From Limnobaculum zhutongyuii (lineage in GTDB: Bacteria > Pseudomonadota > Gammaproteobacteria > Enterobacterales > Enterobacteriaceae), in assembly GCF_004295645.1 (NCBI RefSeq), contig NZ_CP034752.1:3844001-3908000 (forward strand): 64,000 nt of DNA, given 5' to 3'. Of this stretch, positions 1 through 9,204 are shown piece after piece. The position numbers and the translations under genes are program-made. The notes under the pieces were generated by a model. It was not told the DNA's origin. It worked only from the letters and a program-made list of their open reading frames with translations, and ran no database searches. How positions within the stretch are numbered: position 1 is the first letter of the stretch; each line of letters starts with the position of its first letter.

Positions 1-393
1 CCCCATCACTGATTCACCGGTACCACAACCGGTACGGGTTGCGCCGCGATACAGCACCAGTTTAGGGTCCTGATAGCTACTCCCCTCTTTTTTAAAGATG
101 GCATCCCAGGTATCTTCTGTAGAGGCCAATACCACTGAGGTGAATTTAGCCTTTTCGTTATCCTGCGGAGAGAGAGCCTGGCTTTGCTGGGTAGGTTGTA
201 CATCGCCACCGTTTAGCAGTGGTGTCAGGTCTACGCCGTAGTATCCGGCCACCAGTACCACGACCAGCAGAACCAATCCACCTTTACCTCTGGGTACTCG
301 CATACCGCCGCCACCCATTCCACGAGAAAAACCACCTGACTCACTACGGCGATCCTCAACGTTATCGCTTTCCCGACGACCTTGCCAACGCAT
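1..393 (-). CDS. ypfJ: YpfJ-type neutral zinc metallopeptidase, N-terminal part
   Basis: This is the first 131 codons of a gene that runs off the left edge of the window. The protein begins [16 protein letters not shown], which matches E. coli YpfJ. A Gly-rich stretch follows, then one hydrophobic segment (about residues 32-47, [13 protein letters not shown]) that should anchor it in the inner membrane. The zinc-binding HExxH motif of the family lies in the missing part. An in-frame ATG five codons upstream (408) is possible, but the 393 start matches the family start. Its position next to purC is the E. coli order. The physiological substrate of this family is not established. Confidence 0.85.
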   Translation of the reverse strand, partial: MRWQGRRESDNVEDRRSESGGFSRGMGGGGMRVPRGKGGLVLLVVVLVAGYYGVDLTPLLNGGDVQPTQQSQALSPQDNEKAKFTSVVLASTEDTWDAIFKKEGSSYQDPKLVLYRGATRTGCGTGESVMG

Positions 394-550
394 AATCTTG
401 TCTCTCATTATCAACGGCCATAAATCAGGCCAATAATTACATTATATAACCTGAGTATATGCAGCAAAACATAAAAAGCCCTATTGATGCAGGATAAAAC
501 GAGTAATAAAGCATAATTTTGTTGTAAGAATCACCATCACCAGATAAGCA

Positions 551-573
551 AAAAGCCGGATAAACCGGCTTTT
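551..573. terminator. Hairpin terminator downstream of purC
   Basis: AAAAGCCGG and CCGGCTTTT form a perfect stem around a short AT loop, with a T-run on either strand. It lies 37 bases past the purC stop and also faces the 5' side of ypfJ, so it most likely ends purC transcription. Confidence 0.7.
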
Positions 574-609
574 AACAGTGACACTGAGCTTACGAAATCG
601 ATTGCGCAA

Positions 610-1323
610 CTAGTCCAAATTAATACCGAGACGGTGTGCTACCTCTTCGTACGCTTCAATCAAGCCACCCAGGCTTTGGCGGAAACGGTCTTTATCCATT
701 TTGTTAAGCGTTGTTTTATCCCACAGGCGGCTGCCGTCCGGGGAGAACTCATCGCCCAGCACAATTTCACCTTTAAACAGACCAAACTCCAGCTTAAAGT
801 CCACCAGGATCAGACCGGCATCATCAAACAGTTTTTTTAGCACGTCGTTGGCTTTATAGGTCAGCTCTTTCATTCGCGCCAGATTAGACTCATTCACCCA
901 ACCAAAAGTAGTGCAATAAGATTCGTTGATCATTGGGTCATGCATGGCATCGTTTTTCAAAAACAGATCGAACAACGGTGGGCTGAGTTCCATTCCCTCT
1001 TTTACGCCTAAACGACGCACCAGAGATCCCGCAGCACGGTTGCGGATTACACATTCAACCGGCACCATCTCCAGCTTCTTAACCAGTACTTCAGTATCAG
1101 AAAGCAGACGCACCATCTGAGTCGGAATTCCCGCCTCTTCCAGCTTGCTCATAATGAAATAGTTAAATTTATTATTGACCATTCCTTTACGATCGAACTG
1201 CTCAATGCGCTCACCGTCCAGGGCTGAAGTGTCATTACGAAATTCCAGAACTAGCAGGTCCGGATCCTCTGTTGTATAAACGGTTTTTGCCTTACCACGA
1301 TAAAGTTCGGCTACCTTTTGCAT
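610..1323 (-). CDS. purC: Phosphoribosylaminoimidazole-succinocarboxamide synthase
   Basis: PurC catalyses the ATP-dependent joining of aspartate to CAIR to give SAICAR in de novo purine synthesis, in the cytoplasm. The 237-residue length equals the E. coli enzyme. The family signatures are visible: [11 protein letters not shown] (around residues 29-39), [14 protein letters not shown] (around 93-106) and [14 protein letters not shown] (around 174-187). It starts 85 bases after bamC in the same direction, with a terminator between them, so it probably has its own promoter. I see no convincing PurR box directly upstream, unlike purM in this window. Confidence 0.97.
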   Translation of the reverse strand: MQKVAELYRGKAKTVYTTEDPDLLVLEFRNDTSALDGERIEQFDRKGMVNNKFNYFIMSKLEEAGIPTQMVRLLSDTEVLVKKLEMVPVECVIRNRAAGSLVRRLGVKEGMELSPPLFDLFLKNDAMHDPMINESYCTTFGWVNESNLARMKELTYKANDVLKKLFDDAGLILVDFKLEFGLFKGEIVLGDEFSPDGSRLWDKTTLNKMDKDRFRQSLGGLIEAYEEVAHRLGINLD

Positions 1324-1379
1324 CTTCAGTTTTCTCCGTTGATTTCAAATGTGATGGTTTTTATTACTAAACGTGGAAT

Positions 1380-1406
1380 AAAAAAGGGGCGTTAAGCCCC
1401 TTTTTT
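1380..1406 (-). terminator. Terminator between bamC and purC
   Basis: GGGGC and GCCCC pair around GTTAA, flanked by A-runs and T-runs, immediately after the bamC stop. It is a classic rho-independent terminator for the dapA-bamC unit. Confidence 0.8.
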
Positions 1407-1408
1407 CA

Positions 1409-2446
1409 TTATTCAGCTATCAAGCTATGGTTAAACGCGGATTGCAGAACCGTAACCAGTGCGTTGTTTTCTGACTCTTTCAACACCTGGCCTTTATCGG
1501 TACTAAATTGCAGGCTACTGCGGTTATCTAAATCGCCCACCTGAATTTTGTAATCACCGTTTTTCAAATCTGGATTTGGCACACTCAATGCTGCCCAGTT
1601 GCTGTTTGATGACTTGAAGGTCACGGTAATTAAGCCCAGTTGCTTATTACGATCGTTAATCTTCATGCCCACATTTTCCAGCACCGTTGGCAGACGCTCC
1701 CAAACGTTAGTATAAGGCGCGCGTACAATGACTACCGGTAGACCAGTATCATCGTGGGCTGCTTGCAGAACAATACTACCACCTGCTTTTGCAGCCTGTT
1801 GAGAACTCAGATTGCTCTGAGTTTTATCTAAGCCTTCAGTAATGGCATTCAACATACTGATACTGTAGCGTTGCATAGAAGCGGCATCAGACACCGTTTT
1901 ATCACCGGCTTTCAGTTCCAGCACTTTCACTGACAGTTGATTCTGATAACCCTGAGGCTGAACCGCTATCTGATAACGAGCGCTGTGAGCAACGTTTTCA
2001 TCGCTACGCTGCCAGTTAACCCAGTCAGTTGTCAGCGTTTGGCTGGCATCCTGACGGTCGGCGATGCGATAGCCTTTTTGCTCAAGAACCGCAATAACCT
2101 GAGACCATAGCGCCTGATACTTGCTGCTGTTCTCTAATGAAAGCGTGGCGGTATTGGCACTGTACTGCACTCGCGATCCGGTCATCAGAGCCAGAGGCTG
2201 AGATGGTGGGCGAATATCCAGCGCTAAACCAACGTTACCGGTTGAGACAGCTCTATTGCTTACCGCATACTGACCGTTCTGAACAGGCAATATCATTCCT
2301 GCCGGCGCGCGTAATTCCTTTAACGCAGGGGCTTTTAAATAGTCTTCATCGCCACTTACCTGATGCTTATATGTCTGATCGTTAGAACAAGCAGCCAGCA
2401 GCACAACCAGCGAGACACCAACTATTTTCTGTAATGAATGAACCAT
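1409..2446 (-). CDS. bamC: Outer-membrane assembly lipoprotein BamC
   Basis: BamC is an accessory lipoprotein of the BAM complex, which inserts beta-barrel proteins into the outer membrane. The signal peptide ends in a lipobox (LLAAC, Cys20). The conserved unstructured N-terminal stretch follows (QVSGDEDYLKAP, then LRAPAGMILP), which in E. coli BamC contacts BamD. Two helix-grip domains follow, with recognisable blocks TLTTDWVNW, DAASMQRYSI and VGDLDNRSSLQF. The length of 345 residues is normal. It lies 16 bases downstream of dapA, the usual enterobacterial dapA-bamC operon. Confidence 0.95.
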   Translation of the reverse strand: MVHSLQKIVGVSLVVLLAACSNDQTYKHQVSGDEDYLKAPALKELRAPAGMILPVQNGQYAVSNRAVSTGNVGLALDIRPPSQPLALMTGSRVQYSANTATLSLENSSKYQALWSQVIAVLEQKGYRIADRQDASQTLTTDWVNWQRSDENVAHSARYQIAVQPQGYQNQLSVKVLELKAGDKTVSDAASMQRYSISMLNAITEGLDKTQSNLSSQQAAKAGGSIVLQAAHDDTGLPVVIVRAPYTNVWERLPTVLENVGMKINDRNKQLGLITVTFKSSNSNWAALSVPNPDLKNGDYKIQVGDLDNRSSLQFSTDKGQVLKESENNALVTVLQSAFNHSLIAE

Positions 2447-2462
2447 TAATTTTTCCTAAAAT

Positions 2463-3341
2463 TTATAGCAGACCAGCAGACTTTAACGCCTGTTCAACTA
2501 TCGGCCGGGCGCTTTGCGCCAGCGGAGTCATTGGTAACCGCATTGTATCATCAGCAATTAAACCTAAACGATAACATGCCCACTTCACTGGAATTGGGTT
2601 GGATTCAACAAACAATTTCAGATGTAAAGGCATTATCCGTTCATTAAGACAACGAGCTTCAGCAAAGTTTCCTTGCGCAGCTAATTCACATAATTTTGCG
2701 ATTTCACGCGCAGCAACGTTTGCCGTAACGGAAATCACACCGTGACCACCTAACTGCATAAACTCTAAAGAGGTCGCATCGTCGCCGCTGAGCAATTTAA
2801 AATCATTTCCTACCAGCGCCTGAGTCTGGCTAACCCGGCTTAAGTTACCGGTTGCATCTTTCAATGCAACAATGTTTGGCACTTCCGCTAAACGGGCAAC
2901 GGTTTCAGGTAACATATCACAACCGGTGCGACCAGGAACATTATAAAGGATTTGAGGCAAATCAGTATGCTCGGCGATCGCTTTAAAATGCTGGAATAAA
3001 CCTTCCTGAGTTGGCTTATTGTAATAGGGTGTTACGGACAAACAACCGATAACACCGGTATTATTGAAATGCTGAGTCAGAGAAATGGCTTCCGCTGTCG
3101 CATTAGCGCCGGTTCCGGCGATAACAGGGATGCGACCATCGGCTAAATCTAACGTTAATTTCACCACATCAACATGTTCATGATGATTAAGCGTGGCTGA
3201 TTCCCCAGTGGTGCCTACGGAAACGATCGCGACAGTGCCGCTAGCCACATGATAATCAATCAGTTTTTTCAAACTGGCGCGGTCAACTGAACCTGTTGAG
3301 TCCATTGGCGTAACCAGTGCAACCATACTTCCCGTAAACAT
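2463..3341 (-). CDS. dapA: 4-hydroxy-tetrahydrodipicolinate synthase
   Basis: DapA condenses pyruvate with aspartate semialdehyde, the first committed step to diaminopimelate and lysine. The length of 292 residues equals E. coli DapA. GTTGES places Thr44-Thr45 at the E. coli positions. The catalytic tyrosine lies in LYNVPGRTG and the Schiff-base lysine in VALKDATGN. The gene is divergent from gcvR and forms an operon with bamC. Confidence 0.97.
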   Translation of the reverse strand: MFTGSMVALVTPMDSTGSVDRASLKKLIDYHVASGTVAIVSVGTTGESATLNHHEHVDVVKLTLDLADGRIPVIAGTGANATAEAISLTQHFNNTGVIGCLSVTPYYNKPTQEGLFQHFKAIAEHTDLPQILYNVPGRTGCDMLPETVARLAEVPNIVALKDATGNLSRVSQTQALVGNDFKLLSGDDATSLEFMQLGGHGVISVTANVAAREIAKLCELAAQGNFAEARCLNERIMPLHLKLFVESNPIPVKWACYRLGLIADDTMRLPMTPLAQSARPIVEQALKSAGLL

Positions 3342-3485
3342 AAGCGATTCCCCTTAATAGACATATCGAACATGGTACTTTTGACCAATAGCGAAAAGCA
3401 AGCAACAACATCACTCTAACTGCTTGTCTGGGTGATTTTTTTATGTTTACCATAGTATCATCATTTTCAGGCAGGAAGTTTTAAC

Positions 3486-4037
3486 GTGCCACAGCAATCT
3501 GAATATTACCTTGTCATTACCGCCTTGGGTACCGATCGTCCGGGAATAGTCAATACTATTACCCGGCATGTCAGTAGCTGCGGCTGTAATATAGAGGATA
3601 GCCGTCTGGCACTGTTGGGTGAAGAATTTACTTTTATTATGCTGCTTTCCGGTGGATGGAGCGCCATGATGCTGCTCGAATCTACTTTGCCACAAAAAGG
3701 GGTGGAATTAGAGTTATTGATTGTGATGAAGCGCACAACTCAGCACCCTCGCCCTCCCATGCCGGTCACGATGTGGGTAAAAGTAGAGGTAAAAGATTCG
3801 CCCCACTTGATTGAACGCTTTACCAACTTATTTGATGCAGCAGAAACCAGCATTGCTGAACTTACTTCAAAAACCAGCATTTGCGAAATAACAAAAGAAG
3901 CTAAGCTGTATATTGAGATTACTTTACACAGTGCCCTGACCGGCACGCATAAAAAGGTTGAACAAGATTTCTATTGCCTCTGTACAGAACTAAATGCACA
4001 AGGCAGTATTAACATCGTAATCAATCCACAAGCATGA
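3486..4037 (+). CDS. gcvR: Glycine cleavage system transcriptional repressor GcvR
   Basis: GcvR binds GcvA and, without glycine, keeps the gcvTHP operon off. It has no DNA-binding domain of its own. The 183-residue protein has two ACT domains: one at the N-terminus with TALGTDRPGIVNTITRHVSS and CNIEDSR, and one in the second half starting near VEVKDSPHLIERFTNLF. The start codon is GTG, with AGGAAG nine bases upstream. It is divergent from dapA and 16 bases ahead of bcp, so the two are probably cotranscribed as in E. coli. Confidence 0.95.
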   Translation: MPQQSEYYLVITALGTDRPGIVNTITRHVSSCGCNIEDSRLALLGEEFTFIMLLSGGWSAMMLLESTLPQKGVELELLIVMKRTTQHPRPPMPVTMWVKVEVKDSPHLIERFTNLFDAAETSIAELTSKTSICEITKEAKLYIEITLHSALTGTHKKVEQDFYCLCTELNAQGSINIVINPQA

Positions 4038-4053
4038 AAAAAGGACGGAACTA

Positions 4054-4527
4054 GTGATAAACCCATTAAAAGCCGGTGATACCGCCCCTGAATTTACACT
4101 CCCGGATCAAGATGGTGAAGATATCAGCCTGAGTGATTTTCAAGGGCAGAGAGTTCTTATCTATTTTTATCCAAAAGCCATGACGCCAGGTTGTACCGTA
4201 CAAGCCTGCGGATTACGGGATAACATGGATGAACTGAAAAAACTCGGTGTAGACATTCTGGGTATCAGCACTGATAAACCAGAAAAGCTATCTCGCTTTG
4301 TTGAAAGAGATCTGCTGAACTTTACGCTGCTTTCTGACGAGGAACATCAGGTTTGCGAACTGTTTGGCGTTTGGGGTGAAAAAACCTTTATGGGTAAAAC
4401 CTATGACGGTATTCATCGCATCAGCTTTTTAGTTGGCACTGATGGAAAAATTGAAAAAGTCTTTGATGATTTCAAAACCAACAACCACCATGAGATTGTA
4501 CTGAACTATCTAAACGGTAAAGGTTGA
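4054..4527 (+). CDS. bcp: Thioredoxin-dependent thiol peroxidase (BCP/PrxQ)
   Basis: Bcp is a peroxiredoxin that reduces hydrogen peroxide and organic peroxides with thioredoxin as donor. The peroxidatic Cys47 lies in TPGCTVQACGL and the resolving Cys52 five residues later, as in E. coli Bcp. The start is GTG, preceded by AAGGACGG at good spacing, and gives MINPLKAGD, which aligns with the E. coli start. The gene follows gcvR closely and is followed by a strong terminator. Confidence 0.96.
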   Translation: MINPLKAGDTAPEFTLPDQDGEDISLSDFQGQRVLIYFYPKAMTPGCTVQACGLRDNMDELKKLGVDILGISTDKPEKLSRFVERDLLNFTLLSDEEHQVCELFGVWGEKTFMGKTYDGIHRISFLVGTDGKIEKVFDDFKTNNHHEIVLNYLNGKG

Positions 4528-4540
4528 CGGATTTTTATGG

Positions 4541-4577
4541 CAACGGCTACCCCATCAGGGGAGGTAGCCGTTGTTTG
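4541..4577. terminator. Terminator between convergent bcp and perM
   Basis: CAACGGCTACC pairs with GGTAGCCGTTG, an 11-bp perfect stem, followed on the plus strand by a T-rich run. It separates two convergent genes and may work in both directions. Confidence 0.8.
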
Positions 4578-4587
4578 TTTCGTTTTT

Positions 4588-5655
4588 TTAACGCAGATTC
4601 TCTGCTATCAAATCGTCCGGCCAAACGTGAATAACCGCTTTAACCAGTGTTGCCAGAGGAATGGCAAAGAACACGCCCCAGAATCCCCACAGCCCGCCAA
4701 AAATCACTACTGACAGAATAATCACTAACGGGTGCAGGTTAACAGCCTCTGAGAATAAAAATGGCACCAGAATGTTACTGTCCAGCCCCTGAACCACCAG
4801 ATAGGCAATAACCAGCGTCCAGAAATCAGGCCCAATCCCCCACTGAAATAACGCCACAATAAACACCGGTATGGTGATTAACACTGCGCCGATATAAGGA
4901 ATTAACACCGATATCCCAACCAACACCGCCAACAATAGGGAATAGCGCATATCCATAAACCAGAACACCAGATAAGTGGCCACACCAACAATCACAATCT
5001 CAACCACTTTACCGCGAATATAGTTGGTGATTTGTTGGTTCATCTCCAACCATACTTTGCCTGCCAACCCACGGTTACGCGGCAATATGCGATGTACCGC
5101 ATAAATCATCTGCCGTTTATCTTTCAGCAAGAAGAACACCATCAACGGTACCAGAATCAAATAGATCGCCAGCGTTAAAAGCCCCATCAGTGATGCCATA
5201 GAGTATTTCACCACTGAATCCGCCAGACCGGCCAGTTTGGTACGCAGATTTTCCGCAAATAAATCAATGATGCCGGCATCAACCAGCGCCGGATAGCGAG
5301 CAGGAAGCGTTGCGGCAAAGTCGTGAAAGCGGTTTAGCATCTTCGGCATATCCGCAACCAGATTCACCCCCTGTTGCCATGCTGCTGGCATGACCACCAG
5401 AATGGCTACACACATGATTCCACCAAACAGGATGATCACGCTGGTCGCGGCTAACCCACGAGAAAGCCCCATATCCTGGATTTTGGTAGTTGGCCATTCC
5501 AGTAAATAGGCCAGTACAATCGCCACTAATAGCGGCGCCAAAATACCATGGAAAAAATAGATAATACCGAAGCCTACGACTAAAATAATCAGTAATGCTA
5601 CAGCCTGAGGGTCAGTGAAACGCCGGCGATACCAGCGAGACAACATCTCCAACAT
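4588..5655 (-). CDS. perM: AI-2E family transporter / permease PerM
   Basis: The 355-residue polytopic inner-membrane protein has several hydrophobic segments, including an N-terminal pair (about 18-52), segments at 65-90 and 150-175, and a C-terminal cluster (about 205-340). The C-terminal block GGLWGFWGVFFAIPLATLVKAVI is characteristic of the AI-2E transporter family, to which E. coli PerM belongs. The transported substrate is not known. Its position between bcp and bepA matches E. coli. Confidence 0.9.
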   Translation of the reverse strand: MLEMLSRWYRRRFTDPQAVALLIILVVGFGIIYFFHGILAPLLVAIVLAYLLEWPTTKIQDMGLSRGLAATSVIILFGGIMCVAILVVMPAAWQQGVNLVADMPKMLNRFHDFAATLPARYPALVDAGIIDLFAENLRTKLAGLADSVVKYSMASLMGLLTLAIYLILVPLMVFFLLKDKRQMIYAVHRILPRNRGLAGKVWLEMNQQITNYIRGKVVEIVIVGVATYLVFWFMDMRYSLLLAVLVGISVLIPYIGAVLITIPVFIVALFQWGIGPDFWTLVIAYLVVQGLDSNILVPFLFSEAVNLHPLVIILSVVIFGGLWGFWGVFFAIPLATLVKAVIHVWPDDLIAENLR

Positions 5656-6068
5656 AACAACCTCCGGGGAGAAAACCTTTCATTGAATCTGTTTCAGTGC
5701 TTCATATAGATTCAAATTAAAAAACCTATAGGAAGAACAGAAATAGACAGGACAAAACATGATATTCGTTGTCTACATAATCAGGTGAGTAAACTATCGC
5801 CCGGAAATGCCTCAACTAAGCTTCAGTTATTCGGTGCAACCGCCGCATAACAGTGATAATTTATCATGTATTGCATACTGAAGGATGGCTAACCGGAGCT
5901 ATCGCTATAATAGCAACAAACCGCCTGTTAACACGATAAGATTTAAGGTAACCCGATGGTTTTCTCGGGAAAATGCAGACAAATGTAAGTTTAGGGAAAA
6001 CGGCTCTCATTGCATCAGCATCAGAGCCTGTTCTGTAGGTTAATATAACTTCTGGAATTGATATCGAT
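5656..6068. other. Divergent intergenic region perM/bepA, no gene seen
   Basis: These 413 bases separate two divergent genes and must hold both promoters. I see no convincing RNA gene, repeat or long inverted repeat. The only open frames are short and overlap bepA in antisense. Confidence 0.5.
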
Positions 6069-7535
6069 ATGTCCACCCGTTTTGGTAAATCCTTACTCGT
6101 CACCTTATTAGGTAGTACGCTGCTATGCAGCCCGGCCATCCCGGTTATCGCTGATACTACCAGCGACTTGCCGGATATTGGTACCACTGCCGGTGGTACT
6201 CTCAGTATTAATCAAGAACTGCTGATGGGTGACTTTTACCTGCGGCAACTGCGTTCCGGCGCACCGCTGATTTACGATCCGCTGCTGACTGATTACGTAA
6301 ATAATCTGGGTCAAAAGTTGGTCTCTAAAGCCGATGCGGTAAGAACACCCTTTCATTTTTATCTCATCCAGAATAACGAGATCAACGCCTTTGCCTTCTT
6401 TGGCGGCAACGTAGTTCTGCACTCTTCCCTGTTTCGCGAAACGGACGATGAGAGTCAGTTAGCTTCAGTAATGGCCCACGAAATTTCACACGTTACCCAG
6501 CGCCATTTAGCGCGCGCTATGGAAGAACAGCAGCGTAATGCACCATTGACCTGGGTTGGGGCTTTAGGTTCAATTTTACTGGCAATGGCTAACCCTCAGG
6601 CGGGTATGGCAGCGTTAAGTACCACCATTGCCGGAACCCAACAGGGTATGATCAGTTTCACTCAAGCCAATGAGCAGGAAGCTGACCGTATCGGCATTCG
6701 CGTATTACAACGCGCAGGTTTTGACCCTATGGGCATGCCGGACTTTATGCAAAAACTGGCAGACAAATATCGCTATGCCAGCAAGCCTCCAGAAATGTTA
6801 CTGACTCACCCCCTGCCAGACAGTCGTATGTCTGACACCCGTAGTCGCGCCCAGCAGCTAGGCCATAAAGTCGTTGCCTCTTCTCAGGATTATCTGTTTG
6901 CTAAACTGCGCGTATTAGGTATGTACGGCGGTATGGACGGATTAAGCCAGTTTATGCTGGATGACTATAAAAAAGGCAACGCCCGTGAACAGATGGCCGG
7001 AAAGTATGGTCAGGCGATTCTCTACTATAAATCCAAGCAGTTCGATGCCGCTCGCAACATTATTCAGCCACTGTTAACTCAGCAACCCAACAATGTTTGG
7101 TTCCTCGATCTGGCCACCGATATCGATCTGGAGCAAAACCGTGCTCCACAAGCAGTCAGCCGCTTAGAACAGGCGATTAAGAGCCAACCAAACAGCGCTG
7201 TACTGCAGCTCAATCTGGGTAATGCTTATATTGAAGCTCGTCAAACCGCGAAAGCGACCACCTTGCTTAATCGCTATACCTATAGCCATCCGGAAGATCC
7301 TAACGGTTGGGACTTGTTGGCAAAAGCCGCGGCCGATCAAGGATTACGTGATGAAGAGTTAGCCGCCCGGGCTGAGAGTATGGCATTGGTTGGTCGCCTC
7401 GATCAGGCAATTAGTATGCTGACCACCGCCAGTTCTTCGGTTCAGGTTGGGAGCCTGAAACAGGCGCGTTATGATGCACGTATCGACCAGCTACGCCAAC
7501 TACAACAACGCTTTAAACAGTTTGACCGATCTTAA
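6069..7535 (+). CDS. bepA: Periplasmic M48 metalloprotease and chaperone BepA
   Basis: BepA degrades stalled outer-membrane proteins such as LptD and helps their assembly. A signal peptide (about residues 1-29) is followed by an M48 peptidase domain with HEISH at residues 137-141. The third zinc ligand is in NEQEADRIG near residue 202. The C-terminal half carries TPR repeats (for example [19 protein letters not shown] and [12 protein letters not shown]). The length of 488 residues matches E. coli (487). yfgD begins 25 bases after the stop. Confidence 0.95.
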   Translation: MSTRFGKSLLVTLLGSTLLCSPAIPVIADTTSDLPDIGTTAGGTLSINQELLMGDFYLRQLRSGAPLIYDPLLTDYVNNLGQKLVSKADAVRTPFHFYLIQNNEINAFAFFGGNVVLHSSLFRETDDESQLASVMAHEISHVTQRHLARAMEEQQRNAPLTWVGALGSILLAMANPQAGMAALSTTIAGTQQGMISFTQANEQEADRIGIRVLQRAGFDPMGMPDFMQKLADKYRYASKPPEMLLTHPLPDSRMSDTRSRAQQLGHKVVASSQDYLFAKLRVLGMYGGMDGLSQFMLDDYKKGNAREQMAGKYGQAILYYKSKQFDAARNIIQPLLTQQPNNVWFLDLATDIDLEQNRAPQAVSRLEQAIKSQPNSAVLQLNLGNAYIEARQTAKATTLLNRYTYSHPEDPNGWDLLAKAAADQGLRDEELAARAESMALVGRLDQAISMLTTASSSVQVGSLKQARYDARIDQLRQLQQRFKQFDRS

Positions 7536-7560
7536 GAATGATCTCAGGAGAACAATAATA

Positions 7561-7911
7561 ATGACTAAAACCGTAACTATTTTTCATAACCCTCGTTGCA
7601 GTACCAGTAGAAAAACGTTGGAGCTACTGGAAGAAAAAGGGATTAAACCTGATGTTGTTTTGTATATGGATACCCCACCCGATAGCAAACAAATTCATAC
7701 CCTGTTAAAGCAGCTGAATTTCAGTTCCGCTCGTCAGCTAATTCGCACTAAAGAAGATCTGTATAAAGAGCTAAATCTGGTGGATGCCTCAGAACAAGAG
7801 CTGATTGATGCCATGACGGCTAACCCAAAACTGATTGAGCGACCCATTGTGATAGTTGGTGAACAGGCACGTTTAGGACGACCGCCAGAAAACGTATTGG
7901 AAATTATCTGA
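7561..7911 (+). CDS. yfgD: ArsC-family reductase YfgD
   Basis: The protein is a thioredoxin-fold, ArsC-like protein of 116 residues. It starts MTKTVTIFHNPRCSTSRK, with the single nucleophilic Cys13 at the position typical of arsenate reductases. LIERPIVIVGEQARLGRPPE is the conserved C-terminal block. The ATG at 7561 has a good ribosome site (CAGGAGAA); a longer frame starting at 7471 overlaps bepA and is not used. No ars operon is nearby, so a true arsenate reductase role is unproven. It follows bepA as in E. coli. Confidence 0.92.
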   Translation: MTKTVTIFHNPRCSTSRKTLELLEEKGIKPDVVLYMDTPPDSKQIHTLLKQLNFSSARQLIRTKEDLYKELNLVDASEQELIDAMTANPKLIERPIVIVGEQARLGRPPENVLEII

Positions 7912-7941
7912 ATCTACGCCCACGTTGTTTAAGGATGAATA

Positions 7942-8391
7942 ATGAAAAAGCCACATCTACAATCATTATTTATGGGTAGCCTGCTCTCTGCCGGTCTGGT
8001 TATGTCCGGCACTCCTTTCGCCGCTGAATATATTCCTTCACTGGAGAAAACCAGGCTATTTACCGAGATAACTCATGACTGCCGGGATGTTGTATTAAAA
8101 GACTGGAAACCAGCAACCCGGGATGTTTTAGCCAAATATGGTGTTGATGTTACCGCGGCTAAGCTATGCAATAACGGCGATTACCCGGTTTTTTATGTCA
8201 GCCTCAAATACGATCCTCAGGGGCAAACTGCTGACTTTTATCAACCGTTTTATGAGGCAATGAAAAAAGCCAATAAAGATCGGCCCTATTCGATGATCTC
8301 CGATCTCGATGAGCTGATTATTAATGTGACCTATGGTCAGATGGGTGAAACCAGAACCGATTTCGAGCGTTTTCAGCCCTGTACGTTATAA
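7942..8391 (+). CDS. Secreted protein of unknown function
   Basis: I do not recognise this 149-residue protein. It has a clear Sec signal peptide (positive MKKPHLQS, hydrophobic core, likely cleavage after GTPFAA near residue 28). The mature part is about 120 residues with three cysteines (in HDCRD, AKLCNN and QPCTL), which could allow a disulfide. The start ATG follows AAGGATGA. It lies 30 bases after yfgD on the same strand and converges on hda, a position empty in E. coli. Confidence 0.7.
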   Translation: MKKPHLQSLFMGSLLSAGLVMSGTPFAAEYIPSLEKTRLFTEITHDCRDVVLKDWKPATRDVLAKYGVDVTAAKLCNNGDYPVFYVSLKYDPQGQTADFYQPFYEAMKKANKDRPYSMISDLDELIINVTYGQMGETRTDFERFQPCTL

Positions 8392-8409
8392 AATGGTGTT
8401 ATGAGAAGC

Positions 8410-9111
8410 TTATAGTTCCAGTGCTTCTTTAACAAAAGGAATGGTTAATTTACGTTGGGCCGTGATAGATGCTGAATCTAAACGGTCCAGCGTTTCAAAC
8501 AGAGTTCGCATATCCCGCTCAAGTCTCTTAAGCAGAAAACGCCCCACGTCTTCCGGTAGTTCAAAACCACGTAGTTTTGCCCGTAGAATCAGCGCCTGAA
8601 GTTTGTCTTCATCTGACAGTGGATGTAATCGATAGATTTGCCCCCAATCCAGACGCGAAGCCAAATCAGGCAATGACAGATTTAACTGACGGGGAGGAAC
8701 ATCACCGCTAATCAACAGCCGGGTAAACCCGGTTTCAAGGATGCGGTTATACAGGTTGAAGATAGCCATCTCCCACTCACTGTCACCGGCAATACACTCA
8801 ATATTATCAATACAGACCAGCGCCAGTTGTTCCATGCCATCCAGCACTTCAGGCACAAAATAGGTGCGCTTATCCAGCGGCACATAACCGACTGCCATTC
8901 CCTTCTGAGAGAGCGCCGAACAGGCGGCATTCAGTAGATGACTCTTTCCGCTGGCATCACCAGACCAGAAATAGATATAAGTACTGTGTTCCTGTTCCAG
9001 TGCGGAATGAATAGCCGAAAGCAGCGACGCATTTTCGCCGGGATAAAAGCTGGCAAACCGCTCATCATCAGAAAGATAGAGAGGAAAAGATAGCTGCGTC
9101 GATGTATTCAG
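8410..9111 (-). CDS. hda: DnaA regulatory inactivator Hda, CTG start
   Basis: Hda binds the DNA sliding clamp and stimulates ATP hydrolysis by DnaA, preventing re-initiation. The clamp-binding motif QLSFPL lies at residues 6-11. A AAA+ domain follows, with [23 protein letters not shown] (Walker B) and [14 protein letters not shown] chose the CTG at 9111: GAGG lies five bases upstream, the product is 233 residues like E. coli Hda, and it starts (M)NTSTQLS like the E. coli protein, which is also reported to start at CUG. The GTG at 9117 is part of that ribosome-binding site. Only 93 bases separate it from uraA upstream. Confidence 0.93.
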   Translation of the reverse strand: MNTSTQLSFPLYLSDDERFASFYPGENASLLSAIHSALEQEHSTYIYFWSGDASGKSHLLNAACSALSQKGMAVGYVPLDKRTYFVPEVLDGMEQLALVCIDNIECIAGDSEWEMAIFNLYNRILETGFTRLLISGDVPPRQLNLSLPDLASRLDWGQIYRLHPLSDEDKLQALILRAKLRGFELPEDVGRFLLKRLERDMRTLFETLDRLDSASITAQRKLTIPFVKEALEL

Positions 9112-9204
9112 AAACACCTCAAACTAAAAAAACCGAAAACCGGATCAGTCTAGCATACCGAAGAGAGAGGGAGAACCGGCAACACCAGGTTGCCGGCAGC
9201 CAAA

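Noticed and set aside
7561..7911. Arsenic resistance operon
   Set aside because: The ArsC-like protein is the YfgD type in its conserved chromosomal place with no arsR or arsB nearby.
9176..9196. Terminator between uraA and hda (CCGGCAAC ... GTTGCCGG)
   Set aside because: The stem is real but has no U-run on the minus strand, and uraA-hda read-through is plausible, so I did not list it as a feature.
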